Positions 1 to 5,624 of a stretch of DNA of 9,324 nucleotides are shown piece after piece (position 1 is the first letter of the stretch; every line of letters begins with the position of its first letter). This stretch comes from Betaproteobacteria bacterium (GTDB lineage: Bacteria > Pseudomonadota > Gammaproteobacteria > Burkholderiales > Burkholderiaceae_C): assembly GCA_005882155.1 (NCBI GenBank), contig VBCQ01000068.1, positions 1 to 9,324 on the forward strand, written 5' to 3'. The notes beneath the pieces were generated by a model that was not told where the DNA came from, searched no databases, and worked only from the letters and a program-made list of their open reading frames with translations. A program made the position numbers and the translations under genes.

Positions 1-110
1 AACACCACGTCCATCATCGCGTTGCCGCTGTCGCGCTCAGTATGCGCAGCAAGCCCGCCGCCGACCGCAGGATGCGCATGCCCGTTGGGTGGGTTGCGCC
101 GCTTGATCAT
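1..110 (-). CDS. rpoS: RNA polymerase sigma factor RpoS, N-terminal fragment (runs off left edge)
   Basis: Only the first 36 codons are inside the window, starting at ATG 110-108 and reading leftward (MIKRRNPPNG..., ending ...NAMMDVV). A good Shine-Dalgarno sequence, GGAG at 119-116, lies 5 nt before the start, and the frame is open to the edge. The fragment is the poorly conserved, hydrophilic N-terminus that precedes region 1 of sigma factors, so the sequence itself does not identify the family. The call rests on position: it is the next gene, 35 bp after nlpD on the same strand, and nlpD-rpoS adjacency is highly conserved in beta- and gammaproteobacteria. RpoS would direct core polymerase to stationary-phase and general stress promoters. 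In Escherichia coli much rpoS transcription starts inside nlpD; I could not point to a specific promoter here. Another short ORF is possible but less likely. Confidence 0.68.
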   Translation of the reverse strand, partial: MIKRRNPPNGHAHPAVGGGLAAHTERDSGNAMMDVV

Positions 111-145
111 GCCTGCTCCGGGGTCCGTCGTGCGTCACTCGCGCT

Positions 146-1051
146 TCAGCGCGGCGGCAGCAGTTTGGCCGGGTCGATCGGCTTGCCAAGCTTGCGGATT
201 TCGAAATGCAGCTGCACCCGCTCGGCGTCGGTGGCGCCCATCTCGGCGATCTTCTGCCCGCGGCGCACCGCCTGATCTTCCTTCACCAGCAAAGTCTGGT
301 TGTGCGCGTAAGCGGTCAGGTAGGTGTTGTTGTGCTTGAGGATCACGAGATTGCCATAGCCGCGCAGGCCCGAGCCGGCGTAAACGACGCGGCCGTCGGC
401 TGCGGCAAACACCGGGTCGCCCGCCTTGCCGGTGATCGCGAGGCCTTTGCTGTGGCTGTCGTCGAAGACGGTGGCGACCGGACCATTCGCCGGCCACATC
501 CAGTTGATGTCGTCATCGGCTTCGCGTGCCGCGACCGGTGCGACCGTTGTCGGTGTCGTGCCCGGCGCCGCGCCGCTCGCGGCGACTGCACCGGGGCGCG
601 CATCGAGCGGGCGCGTCTCGACCTTCGCCTGCGTCACCGGCCGCGTTCCAGCGACGCCGACATCGGTGCCCGGCGCGACGACGCGAAGGACTTGCCCGAC
701 TTCGATGACGTTGGGGTTGTCGAGGCCGTTCCACTTGACCAGGTCTTTCCAGTTCTGCCCGGTTTCGAGTCCGACACGGATCAATGTGTCACCGGGCTTC
801 ACGGTGTAGTAGCCGAGCTTGCCGGTGTTCTCAGCGCCCGGCAGCGGCTTGCCGTTCTCCTTGACCGCTTCGGCGGGCGCGGTTCCGGCAGGGACGACAA
901 CCGGCGCACGAGTACCGACGTTGCGGTCTTCGACCGGCGCGCGATTCCTCGGCGTGGCGCAACCCAGAAGCGTCAACGCAGCGAAGCCCAACACCGCCCA
1001 CAACACCAAGTCCATCGAGCGATTGTTCTTCATCACCATTCGCTGTGCCAT
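146..1051 (-). CDS. nlpD: NlpD: LysM/LytM outer-membrane lipoprotein, amidase activator
   Basis: A 301-residue lipoprotein. The N-terminus has a hydrophobic stretch (about residues 14-29) ending in the lipobox TLLGC, so Cys31 should be lipidated. A proline/alanine-rich linker leads to a LysM peptidoglycan-binding domain (about 81-125, beginning YYTVKPGDTL), then another linker and a C-terminal M23/LytM domain (about 184-301, with GYGNLVILKHN, YAHN and LHFEIR). The architecture and the RVVYAG..LRGYGN core match NlpD, which activates AmiC-type amidases at the septum rather than cutting peptidoglycan itself. The zinc-site motif HxGxD is replaced by SKGLA, so the domain is predicted to be catalytically dead. 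The gene starts 2 bp after the pcm stop, suggesting translational coupling. ATG 1051 is used here, but ATGs at 1039 and 1033 are also in frame and a clear Shine-Dalgarno for the first is lacking; all three keep the signal peptide. Confidence 0.93.
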   Translation of the reverse strand: MAQRMVMKNNRSMDLVLWAVLGFAALTLLGCATPRNRAPVEDRNVGTRAPVVVPAGTAPAEAVKENGKPLPGAENTGKLGYYTVKPGDTLIRVGLETGQNWKDLVKWNGLDNPNVIEVGQVLRVVAPGTDVGVAGTRPVTQAKVETRPLDARPGAVAASGAAPGTTPTTVAPVAAREADDDINWMWPANGPVATVFDDSHSKGLAITGKAGDPVFAAADGRVVYAGSGLRGYGNLVILKHNNTYLTAYAHNQTLLVKEDQAVRRGQKIAEMGATDAERVQLHFEIRKLGKPIDPAKLLPPR

Positions 1052-1053
1052 CC

Positions 1054-1827
1054 CTATCGAACGAGTCCCGATTTTAGAGGGACGAACTGCACCACTTCGT
1101 GAACGCGGCGCTCGTAGCCATGCTCGGTGCGATCGACGGCGACGAGCACCTGACCGTTTGCGCCATCGCGCACCGGCGCGACCAGCCGCCCGCCGATCGC
1201 GAGCTGATCGAGCCAGGCTTGCGGCAGCGCGTCGCCGCCGGCCGCTGCGATGATTCCATCGTAGGGCGCGTTCGGCGCGTGACCGAGCATGCCGTCACCA
1301 TACACGAGCCGCACATTGGCGAGCCGCAGCGGGGCCATCAACTCACGCGCCTTGTCGTGCAACAGCTTCAGCCGCTCGACCGACAAGACCTGGCGCGCCA
1401 GCAGTGACAGCACCGCGGCCTGATAACCGCAGCCGCTGCCGATCTCGAGCACGCGATCGACGCGTTGCACAGCCCGTGCATTCACGCCATTCATCATGAG
1501 TTCGATCATGCGCCCGACGACTGACGGTTTGGAGATCGTCTGCCCATGGCCGATCGGCAGGCTGGTGTCTTCGTAGGCTTGCGTCGCGAGGGCCGCATCG
1601 ACGAACTGATGACGCGGCACCGCCGAGATCGCGGCCAGCACGCGCTCGTCGCGCAACCCTTCGTCGCGCAGCCGCTCGACCATGCGCCGCCGCACGTCGG
1701 CCGAATCGAGGCCGAGTCCGGTCGGCGTGTTGGCAATTGCTGCGGCGTTCTGGACCAAGGTCTTGCGCACCGGCCCCATCTGATCGAGACGCAGCGGAAA
1801 CTTGCGCCCGCGCTGCGAACCGCTCAC
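1054..1827 (-). CDS. pcm: Protein-L-isoaspartate O-methyltransferase
   Basis: A 257-residue enzyme from the GTG start at 1827-1825. It uses S-adenosylmethionine to methylate L-isoaspartyl residues in aged proteins, starting their repair in the cytoplasm. Visible family motifs are AVPRHQFVD (69-77), the substrate-site segment IGHGQTISKP (92-101), the SAM-binding motif I VLEIGSGCGYQAA (127-139) and YDGIIAAAG (189-197). The start is chosen because GTG 1827 overlaps the surE stop as GTGA and is preceded by GGAG (1837-1834) with 6-nt spacing. An upstream in-frame ATG at 1860 would lengthen the overlap with surE and has no comparable site. The first 45 or so residues are a basic, poorly conserved leader, as is common in betaproteobacterial Pcm. 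The gene is second in the surE-pcm-nlpD-rpoS block and is probably co-translated with surE. Confidence 0.95.
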   Translation of the reverse strand: MSGSQRGRKFPLRLDQMGPVRKTLVQNAAAIANTPTGLGLDSADVRRRMVERLRDEGLRDERVLAAISAVPRHQFVDAALATQAYEDTSLPIGHGQTISKPSVVGRMIELMMNGVNARAVQRVDRVLEIGSGCGYQAAVLSLLARQVLSVERLKLLHDKARELMAPLRLANVRLVYGDGMLGHAPNAPYDGIIAAAGGDALPQAWLDQLAIGGRLVAPVRDGANGQVLVAVDRTEHGYERRVHEVVQFVPLKSGLVR

Positions 1828-2582
1828 GCCGAGCTCCGCTGCGCCAGCCAGCCCTGCCACTCGGGCACGGCAGCGTGGTCGGTGAGGTCGACCTGCAGCG
1901 GCGTGATCGACACGTGGCCATTCGCGGTCGCGAAGAAGTCGGTGCCTTCGCCCGCTTCGCGCGCGTCGCCGGCGGCACCGATCCAGTACATCGTCTCGCC
2001 GCGCGGGCTGGTCTGGCGAATGACCGCTTCGCTAGCATGGCGGCGGCCGAGCCGAGTGATCTGCCGCGGCAATTTGTCGGCATCGGCATGGTTCGGAATG
2101 TTCACGTTCAACAGGAACGGCGAGCGCGCCGGCGTCTGCCGCAACACCTGCTCGATGACATCACGCGCCACGCGTGCCGCAGCATCGAGATGGGTCCAGC
2201 CCTTTTCGATTTGCGAGAACGCGATCGACGGGATGCCGAACAGAAAGCCTTCCATCGCGGCGGCGACGGTGCCCGAATACAGCGTGTCGTCACCCATGTT
2301 CGCGCCCTGATTGATGCCCGATACGACGAGATCGGGCCGGTGCTGCAGCACGCCGGTCAGCGCGACGTGGACGCAATCCGACGGCGTGCCGTTGATGTAG
2401 CGAACGCCGTTGGCCGCCGTGTAGACCGACAGCGGGCGATTCAGCGTCAGCGAGTTCGAGGTGCCGCTCGCGTTCTGCTCGGGTGCCACGACATCGAGTT
2501 CACCGAGGCCTTCGCAGGCCTGCACGAGGGCAGCGAGTCCGGGGGCCAGATAGCCGTCGTCATTGGCGATGAGAATGCGCAT
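1824..2582 (-). CDS. surE: 5'/3'-nucleotidase SurE (survival protein)
   Basis: A 252-residue metal-dependent nucleotidase that removes phosphate from nucleoside monophosphates (and short polyphosphate in known homologues) in the cytoplasm; it supports stationary-phase survival. The start MRILIANDDG carries the family's metal ligands Asp8-Asp9. The other ligands are visible at Ser39 in NASGTSNSL and Asn91 in SGINQGANMG. Further hallmarks are INGTPSDCV and YSGTVAAAMEG. The full family length is present. ATG 2582 is chosen because it puts the NDDG motif at residues 7-10, as in other SurE proteins; an in-frame TTG at 2624 would add 14 atypical residues. No Shine-Dalgarno sequence is seen before the ATG, and the upstream DNA is the inverted-repeat cluster. 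It is the first gene of the leftward block and overlaps pcm by 4 bp. Confidence 0.96.
   Translation of the reverse strand: MRILIANDDGYLAPGLAALVQACEGLGELDVVAPEQNASGTSNSLTLNRPLSVYTAANGVRYINGTPSDCVHVALTGVLQHRPDLVVSGINQGANMGDDTLYSGTVAAAMEGFLFGIPSIAFSQIEKGWTHLDAAARVARDVIEQVLRQTPARSPFLLNVNIPNHADADKLPRQITRLGRRHASEAVIRQTSPRGETMYWIGAAGDAREAGEGTDFFATANGHVSITPLQVDLTDHAAVPEWQGWLAQRSSA
1828..1837 (-). promoter_or_regulatory. Ribosome binding site deciding the GTG start of pcm
   Basis: On the minus strand GGAG (1837-1834) is followed by 6 nt and then GTG (1827-1825), whose last bases form the surE stop codon. The site lies inside the last surE codons, as expected for a start that is translationally coupled to termination of surE. 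It supports GTG over the upstream ATG at 1860. Confidence 0.7.
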
Positions 2583-2591
2583 GCGGCGATT

Positions 2592-2710
2592 GTAGGAGTC
2601 GCCCGAAGCGAAGCGCCTCTGCAAGTGCGCAGCGTAGGCGACTCACTCGCGCCTGCACTGCGCAACTTCGTAGGCGCTTCGTTCCGGCGCGAGCCGTCAC
2701 ATCGGTGACG
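2592..2710. repeat. GTAGG-headed nested inverted repeats (REP-like) in the divergent intergenic region
   Basis: The surE/quinone-oxidoreductase gap (2583-2767) is dominated by self-complementary DNA. GTAGG occurs at 2592, 2634 and 2670. GAGTCGCC (2596-2603) pairs with GGCGACTC (2637-2644). CGAAGCGCCT (2609-2618) pairs exactly with AGGCGCTTCG (2672-2681), and AAGTGCGCAG (2623-2632) pairs with CTGCGCAACTT (2658-2668) apart from one extra base. CGTCAC-ATCG-GTGACG (2695-2710) is a separate hairpin. A GTAG head followed by an imperfect palindrome resembles bacterial REP elements; that family link is by analogy, since other genomic copies cannot be seen from one window. The cluster could also act as a transcription barrier or RNA structure between the divergent genes. 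Confidence 0.6.
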
Positions 2711-2731
2711 CGTCGCGAGCGTTGCGCTGCT

Positions 2732-2737
2732 TATGAT
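2732..2737 (+). promoter_or_regulatory. Possible -10 box of the quinone oxidoreductase gene
   Basis: TATGAT matches the sigma-70 -10 consensus at 5 of 6 bases and would start transcription roughly 24 nt before the ATG, leaving room for the AAGGAG site at 2754-2759. No convincing -35 hexamer is seen at the usual spacing, so this is only a candidate. Confidence 0.3.
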
Positions 2738-2767
2738 CCGCCGCCATCACCGCAAGGAGATCACGCC

Positions 2768-3745
2768 ATGCACGCCTGGATTTGCGACAACCCCATCGGC
2801 CCTGAAGCGCTCACGTGGAAGGAATTGCCGACGCCCGAGCCGAAGGCCGGCGAGGTGCGGGTGGCGATTCGAGCCGCGAGCCTGAATTTCCCGGATCTGC
2901 TGATCGTTCAGAACAAGTACCAGGTGAAGCCGCCGCTCCCGTTCGTTCCGGGCTCCGAATACGCGGGCGTCATCGATGCCGTCGGCGACGGCGTGACGCA
3001 GCTCAAGGTCGGTGATGCGGTGGCTGCGTTCGGCGGAATGGGCGGCTTCGCGACACATGCCTGCGTTAACGCGCAACTCGTGATGCCGCTGTCGCGCGGC
3101 TTCGCGTTCGACGACGCCGCGGCCTTCATCTGCACTTATGGCACGACCCACCATGCGCTCATCGACCGCGCGCAGCTGAAAGCCGGCGAAACCGTGCTGG
3201 TGCTCGGCGCTGCGGGTGGCGTCGGCACTGCAGCGATCCAGATCGCGAAGGCGGTCGGCGCCAAGGTCGTCGCGGCCGCATCGAGCGACGAGAAGTGCGC
3301 GCTGTGCCGCGAGCTCGGTGCCGACGCGACGATCAACTACACGAACGGCAAGCTGCGCGACGAATTGAAATCGTTGACCGACGGCTAGGGCCCCGACGTC
3401 GTTTACGACCCGGTCGGCGGCGACCTGGCCGAGCCGGTATTCCGCTCGATCGCCTGGCGCGGCCGCTATCTCGTGATCGGCTTCGCGCAGGGCAGCATCC
3501 CGGCGCTGCCGCTGAACCTTGCGTTGCTCAAAGGCGCATCGATCGTTGGCGTGTTCTGGGGCGAGTTCGCGCGCCGCGAGCCGCAGCGCAACGCACAAGC
3601 GCTCGCCGAGCTCGCGAGCTGGTATGTGCAAGGCCGCATCAAGCCGGTGATCGACCAGAAGTTGCCGATGCAAGCCTTGCCGCAGGCCTTCACCCGCATG
3701 GGCAGCCGCCAGGTGCGCGGCAAGCTGGTATTGACGAACGGCTGA
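2768..3745 (+). pseudogene. NADPH:quinone oxidoreductase family gene interrupted by one in-frame amber codon
   Basis: ATG 2768 follows a strong ribosome site (AAGGAG, 2754-2759). The frame encodes a 325-position medium-chain dehydrogenase/reductase of the zinc-independent quinone oxidoreductase type, expected to reduce quinones or activated double bonds with NADPH in the cytoplasm. Visible are SLNFPDLL (39-46), GSEYAGVIDAVGDGV (62-76; the zinc-enzyme GHE is GSE here), and the nucleotide-binding motif VLGAAGGVG (145-153). Codon 207 is TAG (3386-3388). The same frame continues immediately with GPDVVYDPVGG and then SIVGVFWGEF to a TGA at 3743-3745, giving the family's normal C-terminal half. There is no frameshift or deletion. 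The truncated 206-residue product would lack much of the cofactor domain. Options are a recent nonsense mutation, a base-calling error, or amber suppression; AAG or CAG is the likely original codon. Confidence 0.88.
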
Positions 3746-3763
3746 GCTCGCAGCCGACGCGTC

Positions 3764-3769
3764 GATAAT
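3764..3769 (+). promoter_or_regulatory. Possible -10 box upstream of the PhnD-like/two-component operon
   Basis: GATAAT matches the -10 consensus at 5 of 6 bases in the 59-bp gap before the PhnD-like gene. It overlaps the palindrome CGACGCGTCG (3755-3764). TTGACG (3731-3736) resembles a -35 box but lies 27 bp away, too far for a standard promoter. Weak candidate only. Confidence 0.25.
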
Positions 3770-3790
3770 CCGCCGTCGCAGCGATTGCGC

Positions 3791-3804
3791 GGGGAGGTCT
3801 GAAA
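3791..3804 (+). promoter_or_regulatory. Ribosome binding site deciding the TTG start of the PhnD-like gene
   Basis: GGGGAGGT at 3791-3798 sits 6 nt before TTG 3805. It is the only strong Shine-Dalgarno sequence in the gap, and it places the start exactly at a typical signal peptide with an Arg-Arg N-terminus, so it supports TTG over any internal ATG. Confidence 0.75.
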
Positions 3805-4797
3805 TTGCGCCGCCTGTTTCTGAAGTTACCGTTGTTCGCCGCAGCGGCCTTGCATAGCGCGCGAGGCTCGTTCGCACAGGCACCGAGCCTCGTGTTCGCC
3901 GTCATCACGACCACCACCGTCGACGAAACGCGCGCCGGGTGGGAACCGTTCTTCGCCGACATGCGCGCCGCCACCGGGCTCGATGTGCAGGGTTTCTACC
4001 CCGGCACCTATGCCGAGGCGATCGACGCGCTGGTCGCCAATCGGGCGCAGCTGGCTTGGCTGTCGAACAAGGCGGCACTCGACTGCATCGAGAAGGCCAA
4101 CGTCGAGGTCTTTGCGCAGCTCGTCGACTCGGCCGGTTCGCCAGGCTACCGGGCGATCATCATCACGCGGCGCGGCTCGCCGCTCACGAGCATCGATCAG
4201 CTGCTCGCCAAGCCGAAGACCTACGGCTTCGCGATGGGCGAGGTGTCGTCGACCTCCGGCCACGCGATGCCGGCGTACGCGCTGTTCGTGCCGCGCGGCA
4301 TCCGGCCCGAAGAGCATTTCACGCCGTTCATTCGAGGCACCCACGCGCAAACGTTGGCCGCGGTGCTGCGCGGTGAGGTCGCGGCAGGCACCTACAACAC
4401 CGAGGAGCTGCAGCGGCTCAAAGTGGCGCAGCCGTCGCGCGCCGCGGCGATCCGCGTGCTGTGGGAGTCGGCGCTGATCCCGAAAGACCCGCTGCTGTGG
4501 CGCAAGGACCTGCCACTGTCGACGCGCAACCGGCTGACGGGCTTCCTGTTTCGCTACGGCAAGACGGCGGGCGAGAAGCTGCGCTTGAAGCAGATGTTCG
4601 ACCTGGCGGGATTCAAGCCGTCGAACAACCAGCAGCTCAAGTTCGTCCTTGAAATCGAAGACTTCAAGCAGCGCTCCGAGGTGCTGCTCGACCCGCACCT
4701 GAGCGAAGCGCAAAAGAACGAGCGCCTGCTCGACTTGCGCGACCGTTACGCCCGCCTCGCCCGGGCGCTCACCCCCTCTGTTGCGCTACCACCTTGA
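3805..4797 (+). CDS. Exported PhnD-like phosphate/phosphite/phosphonate-type solute-binding protein
   Basis: A 330-residue periplasmic binding protein starting at TTG 3805. The signal peptide spans about residues 1-25 (MRRLFLK, hydrophobic core, then SFAQA-P). The mature part has the PhnD-type type-2 binding fold: NRAQLAWLSNKAALD (79-93) near the first hinge, the oxyanion-site signature VSSTSGHAMPAY (147-158), GTYNTEEL (195-202) where family members often have an acidic ligand, and ESALIPKDPLLWRKDLP (221-237). The last 55 or so residues are charged and probably helical. Family members bind phosphonates, phosphite, phosphate or related small anions; the ligand here is unknown. No ATPase or permease gene lies beside it. 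Instead it is followed, 48 nt later on the same strand, by a response regulator and a kinase, so a sensory role is inferred rather than transport. The symbol phnD is withheld because the phn operon context is absent. Confidence 0.87.
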   Translation: MRRLFLKLPLFAAAALHSARGSFAQAPSLVFAVITTTTVDETRAGWEPFFADMRAATGLDVQGFYPGTYAEAIDALVANRAQLAWLSNKAALDCIEKANVEVFAQLVDSAGSPGYRAIIITRRGSPLTSIDQLLAKPKTYGFAMGEVSSTSGHAMPAYALFVPRGIRPEEHFTPFIRGTHAQTLAAVLRGEVAAGTYNTEELQRLKVAQPSRAAAIRVLWESALIPKDPLLWRKDLPLSTRNRLTGFLFRYGKTAGEKLRLKQMFDLAGFKPSNNQQLKFVLEIEDFKQRSEVLLDPHLSEAQKNERLLDLRDRYARLARALTPSVALPP

Positions 4798-4845
4798 GTG
4801 TCAGACTGCTACGATCAACTTCTCATCAGGGAAGGTGTGCAGGCC

Positions 4846-5586
4846 ATGGCAGTGAAGATACTGATCGTCGAAGACAACCCGGTCGCGCGCAGCTTTCTGT
4901 GCCGCGTCGTGCGTGAGAGTTTCAGCGACACCATCGTCATCACCGAAGCGGGCGACCTCGAGACCGCTCGGCGGCATGTCGCGACGCAAAGCGGCCAGAG
5001 CGCGGTCGCGCCGAACGACCCGTTCAAGCTGGTGCTGGTCGATCTCGAGCTGCCCGATGGCAACGGGCTCGAGTTGCTGGCCGAGCTGGCGCGCTACCCC
5101 GCGACGAAGATCGTCACCACGCTGTATTCCGATGACGATCATTTGTTCCCGGCCTTGCAATGCGGCGCCGACGGCTATCTGCTGAAGGAAGACCGCTTCG
5201 AGGTGCTGGTCGAAGAGCTGCAGAAGATCGTTCGCGGCCAGCCGCCGCTGTCGCCGGCAATCGCGCGCCGCTTGCTGACCCACTTCCGCCATGGCGCCGG
5301 CGTCACCGGCGGCGACGCCGGCATCGCGCCGCTGCCGTCGGGCTTGCAGAGCAGCCGGCCGATGCCGCTCGGCAAAGGCGCACCGCTCGATCACGAGCGC
5401 CTGACGCCGCGCGAGAGCGAAGTGCTGACGTATCTGAGCAAGGGCTTCACGATCAAGGAGATCGCGAGCCTGATGGGCATCAAGTGGTTCACCGTCAATG
5501 ACCACATCAAGTCGATCTACAAGAAGCTGAACGTGTCCAGCCGCGCCGAAGCTGCCGTGCTGGCAAGCAAGCAAGGGCTCGTTTAG
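4846..5586 (+). CDS. NarL/LuxR-family response regulator transcription factor
   Basis: A 246-residue two-component regulator. The receiver domain (about 1-125) has the acidic pocket Glu9-Asp10, the phospho-acceptor Asp66 in VLVDLELPDGNG, Thr91/Thr92 and Lys114 in YLLKED. A linker of about 40 residues, Gly/Pro-rich, leads to a GerE/LuxR helix-turn-helix (186-246) beginning LTPRESEVL, with IKEIASLMGI and the recognition helix region FTVNDHIKSIYKKLNV. Phosphorylation by the neighbouring kinase should promote DNA binding; its targets cannot be told from the window. ATG 4846 is chosen because it places the receiver IVEDN motif at 7-11. An in-frame GTG at 4798, abutting the PhnD-like stop, would add 16 residues; the AGGGAAGG before 4837 is rather distant from ATG 4846, so the start is not certain. 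The gene is central in the three-gene operon. Confidence 0.94.
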   Translation: MAVKILIVEDNPVARSFLCRVVRESFSDTIVITEAGDLETARRHVATQSGQSAVAPNDPFKLVLVDLELPDGNGLELLAELARYPATKIVTTLYSDDDHLFPALQCGADGYLLKEDRFEVLVEELQKIVRGQPPLSPAIARRLLTHFRHGAGVTGGDAGIAPLPSGLQSSRPMPLGKGAPLDHERLTPRESEVLTYLSKGFTIKEIASLMGIKWFTVNDHIKSIYKKLNVSSRAEAAVLASKQGLV

Positions 5587-5624
5587 GGCCTAAGCGACAC
5601 GGCGGGCGCTGCGCGCTTTTCGAC

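Noticed and set aside
206..1102. A 298-codon plus-strand open frame opposite nlpD
   Set aside because: The minus strand shows the lipobox, LysM and LytM domains; the plus frame has no recognisable features and crosses the pcm/nlpD junction.
3473..3745. Internal reinitiation as a separate 90-residue gene after the amber codon
   Set aside because: It is simply the C-terminal part of the dehydrogenase fold, its ATG is inside a beta strand, and there is no ribosome binding site before it.
3731..3769. TTGACG plus GATAAT as a sigma-70 promoter pair
   Set aside because: The spacer is 27 bp, far outside the usual 16-18 bp; only the -10-like box is kept as a weak candidate.
2747..3883. A 378-codon minus-strand open frame opposite the quinone oxidoreductase
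   Set aside because: Low-complexity Arg/Ala/His-rich composition and no motif, while the plus strand carries clear dehydrogenase motifs both before and after the amber codon.
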